Below are positions 19,610 through 28,489 of a stretch of DNA of 64,000 bases, piece after piece (within the stretch, counting starts at the first letter, position 1; each line of letters starts with the position of its first letter). The translations under genes were made by a program, and so were the position numbers. Source of the DNA: Pseudomonadota bacterium (GTDB taxonomy: Bacteria; Pseudomonadota; Alphaproteobacteria; Rhizobiales; Beijerinckiaceae); the NCBI GenBank assembly GCA_021781815.1, contig JAJXWB010000016.1, forward strand, positions 1 to 64,000, in the 5' to 3' direction. A model generated the notes under the pieces. It did no database searches. It was given only the letters and a program-made list of their open reading frames with translations, and was not told the origin of the DNA.

Positions 19610-20596
19610 ATGAACGCCACGAGACGGGATCTGTTGGCCGGAGCATCGGCGGCGCTCGCGTTCGCCGGCCTGCCGGGCGCGCCGGCGGACGCCTTCGCCC
19701 CGCAGGCCGGCAAGCAGAATGCGGGCTTCTATCGCTACAGGCTGGGGACTTTTGAGATAACCGCCGTCACGGACGGCGCCGTCACCTTCCCGCTCTCCGA
19801 CACATTCGTCGCCAATGTCGCGCGCGAGGAGGTCAACAAGGCGCTCGAGGCCGCCTATCTGCCCAGGGATCAGATCACGATCGTTTTCACGCCGCTCGTG
19901 GTCAACACCGGCTCGAAACTGATCGTGATCGACACCGGCTACGGGCCGGGCATGATGGAAAAGAGCAAGGGCGCGACCGGGCAGTTCCACGCCAATCTGA
20001 CCGCGGCGGGCGTCGACCGCGCCGCCATAGACGCCGTGGTCATCTCGCATTTCCATGCCGATCATATCAACGGCCTGCTGACCGCCGACGGCAGGCCGGC
20101 CTTCGCCAACGCCGAAATTCTCGTGCCGACGACCGAATGGAAGTTCTGGATGGACGACGGCGAGATGAGCCGGGCCGCCTCCGACATGACGAAGGGAACC
20201 TTCGCCAATGTGCGGCGGGTTTTCGGCGCCCTGGCGCGTCAGATCGCGCAATTTGAACCAGGCAAGGATGTCGCGCCGGGCGTCGCATCGATCGCGACCT
20301 ACGGGCATACGCCCGGCCACGTCTCGCTGACGGTCGCCTCGGGCGCGGACGCCATGCTCGTGACTTGCGATCTCACCAACCGGCCGGAACTGTTCCTCGC
20401 CCATCCGGACTGGCGCATCGTGTACGACATGGATCCGGCCATGGCGGAGACGATCCGCCGCAGAATGTTCGACATGGCCGTCGCGGAAAGGATGCAGGTT
20501 CAGGGCTTCCACTTTCCCTTCCCCGCGACCGGCCATATCGAGAAGCAAGGGACGGGATATCGCATCGCGCCTTCGCCCTGGCGCGCCTCGCTCTGA
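19610..20596 (+). CDS. Tat-exported metallo-beta-lactamase-fold hydrolase
   Basis: 328 aa from the ATG at 19610, with ACGGAGG eight bases upstream. The N-terminus has a twin-arginine signal (TRRDLLAG at 4-11). The metal site is HFHADH within 147-152, followed by the TYGHTPGHVSL histidine block and TCDLTNRP with the bridging aspartate region. It is of the quorum-quenching/hydrolase type of MBL proteins, but I cannot name a substrate. The export signal places it in the periplasm. It shares a 95-bp divergent promoter with the Crp/Fnr gene. Confidence 0.85.
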   Translation: MNATRRDLLAGASAALAFAGLPGAPADAFAPQAGKQNAGFYRYRLGTFEITAVTDGAVTFPLSDTFVANVAREEVNKALEAAYLPRDQITIVFTPLVVNTGSKLIVIDTGYGPGMMEKSKGATGQFHANLTAAGVDRAAIDAVVISHFHADHINGLLTADGRPAFANAEILVPTTEWKFWMDDGEMSRAASDMTKGTFANVRRVFGALARQIAQFEPGKDVAPGVASIATYGHTPGHVSLTVASGADAMLVTCDLTNRPELFLAHPDWRIVYDMDPAMAETIRRRMFDMAVAERMQVQGFHFPFPATGHIEKQGTGYRIAPSPWRASL

Positions 20597-20618
20597 GCCC
20601 GATCGCGCCGCGGCGGCC

Positions 20619-21620
20619 TTACGCCGGCAGATCGAGAATGCCCGCCGCGCCCTCCCGCGTGCCGAAGGCGAGACGTGTGCCCTGCCCATCCCATTGCAGC
20701 GCCGTCACGGCGTCATTCGCCTCGCGTTCGCCGCGCACGAAGATTTCGGCGCCGTCCTTCAGGCGCACGAGCAGCAGCCATCCGTCCTCATAGCCAATCG
20801 CAAGCACAAGCTGGAGCGGATGGAAGGCGACGCACGACACGCGTCGCGAGCGCACGCCGCATTCGCGCGGGCCGCGGCCCATTGGGCCGTCCTTGGTCTC
20901 GAACGGCCAGACAACGCAGGCGTCGGCGCCCGAAGTCGCCAGCCAGTTCCCGTCGTGCGACCACGAGAACGAGCGCGTCTTGGCAGGGTAGCCGGACATT
21001 CGCATATGCTTTCCGTCCGACAGGCGCCAGCCGTGCAGCATGTTCTCCTGCATCGACGTCACGAGAAACTTGCCGTCGGGCGAGGCCGTGATGTCCAGAT
21101 GCGCGCCCTTCCATTCCAGAAACTCCGGCTTGGCGGCAGCGTTGGGAAACCAGAGCGAAGCGCCGTTGTAATGCGCGATGGCGAGGCGGTAGCCCTTGGG
21201 CAGAAAAGCGAGGCCGCGCACGCTGGACGGCGCGTCGAGCTTCTTTGTTTCCCCCTTCGTGTCGCGCGCGAAAACCGTCTTTCCGGCCGACCAGGCGAGC
21301 GCGCCGTCGGCGCGCAGCGCCAGCGCGTCGATCCACTTGCCTTTCTCGGCCGCCAGCGCTGTCGTCACGCCGCCTGAATCGGTCGCAACCACGCGGCCGT
21401 CGTCGCCGCCGGTGACGAGACGCTTGCCATCGCTCGCGGCGACGAGAATGGCCGCGTCGGGATGCGCTGCGATGCGCGTCTCCTCACCGATGCCGGCGAA
21501 CAGGATGGTCCCGTCGGCGAGCGCAAAAACGGGCGTGCGGCCGAGAAAACAGGTCGCGACGACCTGTTCGCCGGCCGCGATGGACGTGACGTGCTGGGAA
21601 AGGGAGGCGGTTTCGGACAT
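20619..21620 (-). CDS. WD40-repeat protein of the zinc operon
   Basis: 333 aa from the ATG at 21620. No signal peptide, so probably cytoplasmic. Blade-like repeats run throughout: KRLVTGGDDGRVVATDS, VRGLAFLPKGYRLAIAHY, LDITASPDGKFLVTSMQ, SFSWSHDGNWLATSGAD, CVAFHPLQLVLAIGYEDG and ALQWDGQGTRLAFGTREG, enough for a seven-bladed propeller. It follows the cobW-type gene by 128 bp on the same strand, after znuC, znuB and znuA. A propeller is a protein-binding scaffold; a role in zinc handling is inferred only from the operon. Confidence 0.8.
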   Translation of the reverse strand: MSETASLSQHVTSIAAGEQVVATCFLGRTPVFALADGTILFAGIGEETRIAAHPDAAILVAASDGKRLVTGGDDGRVVATDSGGVTTALAAEKGKWIDALALRADGALAWSAGKTVFARDTKGETKKLDAPSSVRGLAFLPKGYRLAIAHYNGASLWFPNAAAKPEFLEWKGAHLDITASPDGKFLVTSMQENMLHGWRLSDGKHMRMSGYPAKTRSFSWSHDGNWLATSGADACVVWPFETKDGPMGRGPRECGVRSRRVSCVAFHPLQLVLAIGYEDGWLLLVRLKDGAEIFVRGEREANDAVTALQWDGQGTRLAFGTREGAAGILDLPA

Positions 21621-21748
21621 GGGGCCTTTTAGCGGTATTGCGCTGGCGCGGCGAGGGGACGTTCGTGATGCGGATGGCCGCGATCCGCGCACGCCGGAAC
21701 ATTTCCCGGCGCCGTCCCCTTTTCAGGAATGCCGTCGGGCGCTTGCGC

Positions 21749-22834
21749 CTACGCCGCACACTTCATGAACCCGTCGCGGATCTCGTCTTCCTTCAGGTCG
21801 CGCCCGATGAAGACGATGCGGCTGTTGCGCTTTTCGTCGGGCTTCCAGTCGCGTTGCAGATCGCCGTCCAGAATCATGTGCACGCCCTGAAAGACGAAAC
21901 GCTTCGGCTCGCCCCTGAACGACAATATGCCCTTGGAGCGCAGGATGTTCGGCCCCTCGCGCTGCACGAGTTCGTTGACCCAGGGCATGAACTTGTTGGG
22001 ATCGACATCGCCCTCGATCGTCAGCGCCAGCGATTGCATCTGCTCGTCGTGATAGACCTTGATGCCGCCGTGGCCGTGGCCGTGACCGTGATCGTGATGA
22101 TGGTGGTCGTGATGATGGTGGTCGTGATGATGGTGGTCGTGGCCGCAGTCGGGACCACAATCGTGATCATGATGATGATCGTGATCTTCCGCCTCGAGGA
22201 AGGCCGGCTCGATTTCCAGAATGCGGTCGAGATCGAAGGCGTTCTTGCCGAGCACGGCATCGAGCGGCACGTCGGCCTTCACCGAGCGATGCAGCGCAGC
22301 ATAAGGATTGATGCCGCGGATACGCGCTTCCACCTCGCGCAATTCCTCGGGCGACACGAGATCAGTCTTGTTGAGGATGATCACGTCGGCGAACGCTATC
22401 TGATTCTTTGCTTCTGGCGCGTCCTTGAGGCGCGCCGACAGCCACTTCGCATCGGCGACGGTGACGACCGCATCGAGCTTCGCCGCGTCCTGCACGTCCT
22501 GATCGACGAAGAAGGTCTGCGCGACGGGCGCCGGATCGGCCAGCCCCGTGGTCTCGACGATGATTGCGTCGAACTTGCCCTTGCGCCGCATCAGGCCTTC
22601 GAGAATGCGGATCAGATCGCCGCGCACGGTGCAGCAGATGCAGCCATTGTTCATCTCGAACACTTCCTCGTCCGCACCGACGACGAGTTCATTGTCGATG
22701 CCGATCTCGCCGAATTCATTGACGATCACGGCATATCGCTTGCCGTGCGGCTCGGAGAGGATGCGGTTCAGCAATGTCGTCTTGCCGGCGCCGAGATAGC
22801 CGGTGAGCACAGTGACGGGAATTTTCTCGGACAT
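21749..22834 (-). CDS. CobW/COG0523-family GTPase with polyhistidine loop
   Basis: 361 aa. G3E-type GTPase: Walker A GYLGAGKT at 12-19, NEFGEIGID at 39-47, the conserved metal-site CICC at 65-68, ETTGLADPAP, and the base-binding NKTD. Between the GTPase and the C-terminal CobW domain lies a His/Asp loop at about 215-255 with more than 20 histidines. COG0523 members under Zur control act as zinc metallochaperones; the place 25 bp after znuA and the CxCC motif support a zinc role rather than cobalamin. Confidence 0.92.
   Translation of the reverse strand: MSEKIPVTVLTGYLGAGKTTLLNRILSEPHGKRYAVIVNEFGEIGIDNELVVGADEEVFEMNNGCICCTVRGDLIRILEGLMRRKGKFDAIIVETTGLADPAPVAQTFFVDQDVQDAAKLDAVVTVADAKWLSARLKDAPEAKNQIAFADVIILNKTDLVSPEELREVEARIRGINPYAALHRSVKADVPLDAVLGKNAFDLDRILEIEPAFLEAEDHDHHHDHDCGPDCGHDHHHHDHHHHDHHHHDHGHGHGHGGIKVYHDEQMQSLALTIEGDVDPNKFMPWVNELVQREGPNILRSKGILSFRGEPKRFVFQGVHMILDGDLQRDWKPDEKRNSRIVFIGRDLKEDEIRDGFMKCAA
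22093..22137. repeat. Three perfect 15-bp tandem repeats in the cobW His loop
   Basis: Unit CGTGATGATGGTGGT occurs three times without a mismatch and encodes DHHHH on the minus strand. The flanks carry shorter decayed copies. In-frame repeat number could change loop length by five residues at a time. Confidence 0.9.
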
Positions 22835-22859
22835 CTGGAACTCCGTTGGGGACGCGCAG

Positions 22860-23765
22860 CTAGGGCGCGAGCGCCTTGGTCAGCTCCCTTATATTGTGAC
22901 TGACCATGTCGATGTAAGTCCCCGCGGGGCCGTCGGGTGGCGACAGGGCGTCCGAATAGAGGATTCCTCCGATCTTCGCTCCGGTTTCCCTGGCGATCTG
23001 ATCCATGAGACGTCGATCGGAGACGTTCTCCAGAAAAACGGCCGGAAATTTGTCGCGCCGGATCTGCCCGATGATCTTCGCCACATCGCGCGCGGAAACC
23101 TCCGCTTCGGTCGCAACGCCCGCCGGCGCGACAAAAGCCAGGCCATAGGTCAGCCCGAAATAGCCGAAGGCGTCATGCGTCGTGACGATGCGACGGTTCG
23201 CCGCCGGAATCCGGGCGACGGCGGCCCGCACCTGTGCGTCGAGCGCGTCGAGCTTCGCCAGATAGGCGTTCGCGCGCGACCGATAGCCCGCCTCGCCGGC
23301 GGGGTCGACGGCGATCAGACCGTCGCGGATGTTGGCGACGTAGACCTTTGCATTCGGCACGCTCTGCCAGGCGTGCGGGTCGATCCCCTTGCGCACGGCC
23401 AATTCGGTATTGCCCGTGTCCGTGCGCGGCGTCACGCCGGCGCTGGCGATCACGATCTGCGCCGTGGTCCCGGACGCCCTGGCCAGGCGGCTGATCCAGC
23501 CTTCGAGAAACATCCCGTTCTCGATCACAAGCCTCGCGGCGGCGATCTTGCGGCTGTCCGCCGGCGAGGGATCGTAGACATGAACATCGCCATTTGGCCC
23601 GACGATCGAAACAACATCCACGCGATCGCCGCCGACCTGACGGGCGAAATCGGCGAGGATCGTGAAGGTCGCGACGACAGGGAGGCTTGCGGATTGAGCT
23701 AACGCCGACGGGCCGATCAGGCCGAACGCCCCGGATGCAGCGAGAACCTCACGGCGCGTGAGCAT
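22860..23765 (-). CDS. znuA: Zinc ABC transporter substrate-binding protein (ZnuA-like)
   Basis: 301 aa with a signal peptide of Tat-like form (TRREVLAAS, cleavage near ALAQ). Cluster A-I metal-binding protein; likely ligands are H62 (DVHVYDPSP), H131 (DPHAWQ), H197 (TTHDAFGYF) and D272 (YSDAL). Three histidines plus one acid fits zinc better than the His2-Glu-Asp manganese set. It lacks the long His-rich loop of classical ZnuA; that kind of loop is found instead in CobW, 25 bp downstream. It lies 3 bp after znuB. Confidence 0.9.
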   Translation of the reverse strand: MLTRREVLAASGAFGLIGPSALAQSASLPVVATFTILADFARQVGGDRVDVVSIVGPNGDVHVYDPSPADSRKIAAARLVIENGMFLEGWISRLARASGTTAQIVIASAGVTPRTDTGNTELAVRKGIDPHAWQSVPNAKVYVANIRDGLIAVDPAGEAGYRSRANAYLAKLDALDAQVRAAVARIPAANRRIVTTHDAFGYFGLTYGLAFVAPAGVATEAEVSARDVAKIIGQIRRDKFPAVFLENVSDRRLMDQIARETGAKIGGILYSDALSPPDGPAGTYIDMVSHNIRELTKALAP

Positions 23766-23768
23766 GGC

Positions 23769-24635
23769 TCAGGCTTCCAGATGACGGCGTTTCGGCCGGC
23801 TGCGCAGCATGCCGCCGGTCGCGCCGAAAATCAGCGAGACGAAATAGACGCAGCCCGCCGCCAGCACGATCGAGGGCCCGGACGGCAGGCCAAGCGCATA
23901 GGATCCGATGAGGCCGGCGTAGGCCGAGATAATTCCGAACAGCGCCGCCAGCGCGATCGTCGCGCCAAGCCGCTGCGTCCACAGGCGCGCGGCGGTCGCC
24001 GGCAGCATCATCAGGCCAACAGACATCAGCGTGCCGAGCGCCTGGAAGCCGGCGACGAGATTGAGCACGAGCAGCGCGAGAAAGGCGAGCTGCGTCGCCG
24101 CGCCCGCGCCGGTGGTCGCGCTCGTGAAGGCCGGATCGAGCGTTTCCATTACCAGCGGCCGATAGAGCAGCGCGAAGCCAAGCAACGTCAGCGTCGAAAT
24201 CGCCGCCAGCAACTTCAGGGTTCCCTCATCGAGCGCCAGAACATTGCCGAACAGGACGTGCAGCAGGTCAATATTCGAGCCGCGCAGCGACACGAGCGTC
24301 ACGCCGAGCGCGAGCGACACGAGATAGAGCCCCGCCAGCGACGCATCCTCGCGCAGGATGGTCGCCCGCGCGACCAGACCCGACGCCAGCGCCACGGTGA
24401 AACCGGCAGCGAGCCCGCCGAGCGTCATCGCCGGCAGCGACAGCCCCGCGACGAGATAGCCGAGCGCAGCGCCAGGCAAAATCGCGTGCGCCATGGCGTC
24501 GCCCGAGAGGGCCATGCGGCGCAGGACGAGAAATACGCCGAGCGGGGCGCCGGCGAGCGCCAGCGCCAGAGACCCGACGAGCGCGCGCCGCATGAATTCG
24601 AAATCCACGAACGGAGCGATCAGAAGGTCATACAT
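23769..24635 (-). CDS. znuB: Zinc ABC transporter permease (ZnuB-like)
   Basis: 288 aa with eight or nine hydrophobic helices. The N-terminal VLRRMALSGDAMAHAILPG block and LVMETLDPAFTSATTG are typical of the ABC-3 metal permease family. It is 6 bp after znuC and 3 bp before znuA, forming the membrane channel of the importer. Confidence 0.93.
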   Translation of the reverse strand: MYDLLIAPFVDFEFMRRALVGSLALALAGAPLGVFLVLRRMALSGDAMAHAILPGAALGYLVAGLSLPAMTLGGLAAGFTVALASGLVARATILREDASLAGLYLVSLALGVTLVSLRGSNIDLLHVLFGNVLALDEGTLKLLAAISTLTLLGFALLYRPLVMETLDPAFTSATTGAGAATQLAFLALLVLNLVAGFQALGTLMSVGLMMLPATAARLWTQRLGATIALAALFGIISAYAGLIGSYALGLPSGPSIVLAAGCVYFVSLIFGATGGMLRSRPKRRHLEA

Positions 24636-24641
24636 GCGTGT

Positions 24642-25382
24642 CTACGCTGCCCGTTCGCAGTCGCGCGCGTCTTCGTCGAAGGCTTCGCTCATCACCCGTG
24701 CAACCGCGAGATTGCCCGGCGACAGCGCATCGGCTGTCGGCCCCCACGCCACGCATTCGCGAGCAAGCAGCAGCGTGTCGGGGAAGTGCGCGCGCACCAG
24801 GCTGAAATCATGCAGCACCGCGACGATGGTGCGCCGCTCGGCATGCCATTTGCCGATCAGCGCCAGCAGGTCGGCCATGGTGCGCTCGTCAACAGCGACG
24901 AAAGGCTCGTCCAGCAGGATCACAGAGGCGTCCTGCGCCATCAATCGCGCAAAAAGGACGCGCTGCGTCTGGCCGCCGGACAGGGCGCCGATCTGCCGAT
25001 GCTCGAACCCTTCCAGGCCGACGGCGACGATGGCCGCCTGCGCCGCCAGCGCGTCGGCAGCGCCGATGCGGCCAAACAGGCCGGCGCGGCGAATGCGCCC
25101 CAACGAGACGAAATCGAACACATCGATCGGAAATGAGCGATCGATCTCGGCTGCCTGGGGCAGATAGCCGATGTCGCCCGCTCGCAGTCCACCGCGGTCG
25201 ATTGCTCCGCCAAGCGGCAAAAGCGCGCCCGCCAGCCCCTTGATCAGCGTCGATTTGCCCGCGCCATTCGGACCGCAGACAGCGGTGAGCGAACCGGCGG
25301 GGAAGCGTCCGGAGAGGTGATGCACGGCCGGATGCCCGTCGTAGCCGAGCGTCAGGTCGGAAAGGATCAGCGCGTCGGTCAA
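24642..25382 (-). CDS. znuC: Zinc ABC transporter ATP-binding protein (ZnuC-like)
   Basis: 246 aa from the TTG at 25382, which overlaps the stop of the preceding small gene as TTGA; tandem GTG codons at 25397 and 25394 are alternatives. Walker A GPNGAGKSTLI, signature LSGGQTQRVLFARL, Walker B VILLDEPFVAVD, then the H-loop VLHDFSLV. No strong ribosome-binding site is visible, so translation probably depends on coupling to the small upstream gene. Confidence 0.92.
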   Translation of the reverse strand: MTDALILSDLTLGYDGHPAVHHLSGRFPAGSLTAVCGPNGAGKSTLIKGLAGALLPLGGAIDRGGLRAGDIGYLPQAAEIDRSFPIDVFDFVSLGRIRRAGLFGRIGAADALAAQAAIVAVGLEGFEHRQIGALSGGQTQRVLFARLMAQDASVILLDEPFVAVDERTMADLLALIGKWHAERRTIVAVLHDFSLVRAHFPDTLLLARECVAWGPTADALSPGNLAVARVMSEAFDEDARDCERAA

Positions 25383-25555
25383 TGCAGCGCCCACCACACG
25401 CCGATCCAGATCAGGACAGAGAGCGCCGCAGCGCCCGCCAAGCGCTCCCAGGCCGAGAGCCGCAGCAGAGTTGGCCGCGCCGACGTCGCGACCGCCGCGC
25501 GCCCATGCGTGTGGGCATGGACGTGCAAATGGGTCTCGGCGTGGATCCTGGGCAT
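25379..25555 (-). CDS. Small His-rich single-helix membrane protein, first gene of the zinc operon
   Basis: 58 aa (ATG at 25555, TGA at 25379-25381), below most gene-calling cut-offs. The N-terminus MPRIHAETHLHVHAHTHG has six histidines within residues 5-17, alternating with hydrophobic or small residues as in metal-binding strands. A basic linker follows, then one membrane helix at about 38-56 (LAGAAALSVLIWIGVWWAL). It begins 31 bp after the Zur palindrome and its stop overlaps the znuC start. No family recognised; CbtB-type cobalt peptides are of like size but carry His at the other end. A role in binding zinc at the membrane for ZnuBC is inference. Confidence 0.7.
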   Translation of the reverse strand: MPRIHAETHLHVHAHTHGRAAVATSARPTLLRLSAWERLAGAAALSVLIWIGVWWALH

Positions 25556-25586
25556 GAATTCGACCTGTCTCCGGGAAACAATGAAA

Positions 25587-25601
25587 TGTTATATTATAAC
25601 A
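25587..25601. promoter_or_regulatory. Zur-box operator
   Basis: TGTTATATTATAACA is a perfect 7-1-7 palindrome centred on 25594 and preceded by GAAA, close to the alphaproteobacterial Zur consensus (GAAATGTTATAnTATAACATTTC as I recall it). It lies 31 bp upstream of the first gene of the zinc operon, where a repressor would cover the promoter. Zur itself is not in the window. Confidence 0.85.
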
Positions 25602-25633
25602 AATGCGCCGCAAACAAGGCGGCCGGGAGAGAA

Positions 25634-26530
25634 TCAGCCCGCGCGCGCCTCAGCGAGCCATATGCCGGCGAGGGTCAGCGCGAGCGCCAGGGCGTGATAG
25701 ACATGGAACGCCTCGCCGAGCAGCAGCACCGCGAACATCGCGCCGAAGATCGGCACCAGATTGGAGAACAGCCCCGCCCGGCTCGGCCCGATCAGTTCGA
25801 CGCCGCGCATGTAGAGAAGCTGGGACGCAAGCGAGGGACCAAGCGCGACGAAGACGAGCACGAGCCAGCCTTGCGCTGTCGGCCAGTGGAAACGCCCGGT
25901 CGCGACCTCCGCCAGCATGAACGGAAACGACGTGACGAGCGCAGCGAAGGCGAGCGCGGCGAAAAAGACCAGCGGCGGAAGCGGCGGACGATCGCGCAGC
26001 GCCAGCGTGTAACCGGCATAGAAAACACAGGCGATCAGCACGAGTATGTCGCCGAAATTGAACTGGGTCTCCAGGATGCGTTGCGGTTCGCCGTGCGTCG
26101 CCACCAGCGCCACGCCGCCAAGCGTAACGATCATGCCGACGAATTGCATGGGCGTTGGATGCAGGCCCCGAAACACGACAGCGCCGCCAAGCACCATCGG
26201 CGGGATCGACGCCTGCAAAAGGGTGATGTTGACCGCAGTCGTGTAATAGGCGGAGGCGTAGAACAGCACGGTGAACCCGGTGAACCCGAAACCGGACATA
26301 AGGGCGATGCGCCAGCGATGCTTGCGGATCTCGTCCAGATTTTCGGCGATCGGCTTGCGCAGCGCGATCGCCAGCAGCGCGCACACCGCGAGCCAGCGGA
26401 TGAAGACGAGCGACATCGGCGTCACCCGGCCGACGGCGAGCCTCGAGGCGACGCCATTTCCCCCCCACAGCATTGTGGTGACGACCAGGACGAGCCAGGC
26501 CTCGCCATAGGCCCAGCGTAGAAATTTCAT
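25634..26530 (-). CDS. EamA/DMT-family transporter
   Basis: 298 aa, ten hydrophobic helices in two EamA repeats. TTMLWGGNGVASRLAVGRVTP at the start and SQLLYMRGVELIGPSRAGLF in the second half are typical. Substrate unknown. The stop is only 33 bp from the Zur palindrome of the next operon. It is divergent from the DUF4139 gene across 165 bp. Confidence 0.87.
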   Translation of the reverse strand: MKFLRWAYGEAWLVLVVTTMLWGGNGVASRLAVGRVTPMSLVFIRWLAVCALLAIALRKPIAENLDEIRKHRWRIALMSGFGFTGFTVLFYASAYYTTAVNITLLQASIPPMVLGGAVVFRGLHPTPMQFVGMIVTLGGVALVATHGEPQRILETQFNFGDILVLIACVFYAGYTLALRDRPPLPPLVFFAALAFAALVTSFPFMLAEVATGRFHWPTAQGWLVLVFVALGPSLASQLLYMRGVELIGPSRAGLFSNLVPIFGAMFAVLLLGEAFHVYHALALALTLAGIWLAEARAG

Positions 26531-26695
26531 CGGCAAATCCAAAAGTTTCCAGTGGAGTCTCCGCCGGCACAATGCGCGAGGCGGAGGCGCCCGTAAACCC
26601 TGATTGGAAGTGGCGTTGCGTGGAGCGCAGCTTTGCCGTGAAAATTCCGCATTGCGTGCCGTACATGGCGTAGAACTGGCTGGACTGGAGCACGC

Positions 26696-28351
26696 ATGCG
26701 CAAATTTTCCCTGGCGGTCGCCGCCGTCGCGCCCTTGTTCGCCGGAACGGCGCGATCCGCCGATATCGAGGCGCGCTCGCACATCGACGCCGTCACCGTC
26801 TATCCGGACGCGGCGCTCGTCACGCGGACGCTGGACATCGACGTTCCCGCGGGCGCAAGCAATGTCATTCTGCGCGGCCTGCCATTCCCGCTGGACCCCG
26901 ACTCGCTGCGCGTCGCAGGCGGCGCCGGGACCGCCATTTCGATTGGCGCAGTCGAGGCGCGCCTCGCGCCCGCCGACATCAGGCCCGACAGCGGCGCTGA
27001 GGCGAAACTGAAGTCGCTGCGCTCGGACCGCGAGGGCTGGCAGGTCACGATCGACGCGCTGACCGGCAAGCAGGCCATGATCCTCGGCTACGGTCGCGCC
27101 TCCCCCGAAAAGCTGGGCGACGACAAGCCCCTCGACATCGCCCAATGGAACGAGGCCTTCGACACTATCGGCAACGCGCTCGCCAAGGTCGGCGACGAGT
27201 TGCGCGCGGCCCGCTCCCGCGCGCGGGAAATTGACGACGAGATCAAGGGACTGGAGACGACCCGCCCTCGTCCTGCGACGCGGCCGCCGCAACGCGACAT
27301 CACGATTCCGCTCGACGCGGCCGATGCGACCAGGGCGACGCTCAGCGTCTCCTATCGCGTGACCGGCGCGTCATGGCGGCCAGCCTACGACGCAAGGCTC
27401 GACACAGGCGTCGCCGGCCGCAAGCCCGGTCTCGATCTCACGCGCCGCGCGCAGGTCATGCAGACCACCGGCGAAGACTGGAGCGACGTGACGCTCTTGC
27501 TTTCGACCACGCGCGCCCTTCGTGGCGCGACGGCGCCCGACGTGCAACCGGAACGGCTGGCCTTCCTTGAGCCGCCGGTCCCGCTCGCGGCGAGTGCGCC
27601 CCGCCAGGCGTCGAAAGCGGCGCGGATGGAAGCGGCGGCGCCCAACGACGCCGCCGTCATGGCGCAGCCCGTCCCGGCGGCCGAGCAGTTCGCGCCGCTG
27701 GATGCGACAGACTACCAGGCGAATTTCGTCGCGCCGGGCCGCGTCAGCATCGCTGCCGACGGCGCGACCCGGACGTTCAGACTGACGACGCGCCGTTACG
27801 AGCCGACCCTATTCGTCACAGCGGCGCCGGCCCTCGATCCAACCGCCTATCTGGGCGCGCATCTGGTGAACGAAGACGATGCGCCCTTGCTGGCTGGCCC
27901 GGTCGTCGTGCAGCGCGACGGCGCCTTCGTCGGCCAGGGTCGGCTGCGGACCGTGGCCGCCGGGGATGGCTTCGACCTTGGCTTTGGCGCCGACGACCGT
28001 GTGAAGGTGACGCGCGTCCCGGTGAAGAAAAGGGAAAATGAACCGACCTGGTACAACCAGACCAAAACCGACGCGCGCGAATTCAAGACGACGGTCAAAA
28101 ACCTGCATGGCTTCCCGGTCAAGGCGACCGTCATCGATCGCATTCCCTTCTCCGACAACACCGCGATCACGGTGGACCTGCTGGCGCAGTCGACGCCGCC
28201 AACCGACAGGCAGGTCGGCGACAGGCGCGGAATCATGGCATGGACCTTCGATCTCGCGGCCGGCGAGCAGAAGGACATACGTCTGGCGTGGCGAATGAAA
28301 TGGCCGGCTGACCGCGACGTCGTCCTGCAACCGGCGCCAATGGCGCGGTAG
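26696..28351 (+). CDS. DUF4139-domain secreted protein (mucoidy inhibitor A family)
   Basis: 551 aa. The ATG at 26696 has CTGGAG five bases upstream and starts a Sec signal peptide ending near ARSADIEA. The N-terminal DUF4140 region (IDAVTVYPDAALVTRTL) is followed by a helical stretch (about 145-190) and the DUF4139 beta domain (SYRVTGASWRPAYDARLDT through the GEQKDIRLAWRMKWPAD end). Family members are periplasmic or surface proteins of unknown function; the mucoidy name comes from early overexpression work. The segment around 290-345 is Ala/Pro-rich. Confidence 0.85.
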   Translation: MRKFSLAVAAVAPLFAGTARSADIEARSHIDAVTVYPDAALVTRTLDIDVPAGASNVILRGLPFPLDPDSLRVAGGAGTAISIGAVEARLAPADIRPDSGAEAKLKSLRSDREGWQVTIDALTGKQAMILGYGRASPEKLGDDKPLDIAQWNEAFDTIGNALAKVGDELRAARSRAREIDDEIKGLETTRPRPATRPPQRDITIPLDAADATRATLSVSYRVTGASWRPAYDARLDTGVAGRKPGLDLTRRAQVMQTTGEDWSDVTLLLSTTRALRGATAPDVQPERLAFLEPPVPLAASAPRQASKAARMEAAAPNDAAVMAQPVPAAEQFAPLDATDYQANFVAPGRVSIAADGATRTFRLTTRRYEPTLFVTAAPALDPTAYLGAHLVNEDDAPLLAGPVVVQRDGAFVGQGRLRTVAAGDGFDLGFGADDRVKVTRVPVKKRENEPTWYNQTKTDAREFKTTVKNLHGFPVKATVIDRIPFSDNTAITVDLLAQSTPPTDRQVGDRRGIMAWTFDLAAGEQKDIRLAWRMKWPADRDVVLQPAPMAR

Positions 28352-28489
28352 CTGGAGCGCAGCAGACGATCGCAGATTGGTCGAGCGGCAGGGCCTGCGG
28401 CGGCGCTTGCCTGCGCTTGAATGGCCTCTGGCTGAATCAAGCTTTATCGTTGAGGCGACGGGAAGGCGGCCGCAGCCCAAATCACGACG

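Noticed and set aside
22069-22190. Short direct repeats as a possible CRISPR remnant
   Set aside because: They are in-frame codon repeats for His and Asp with no spacers and no cas genes.
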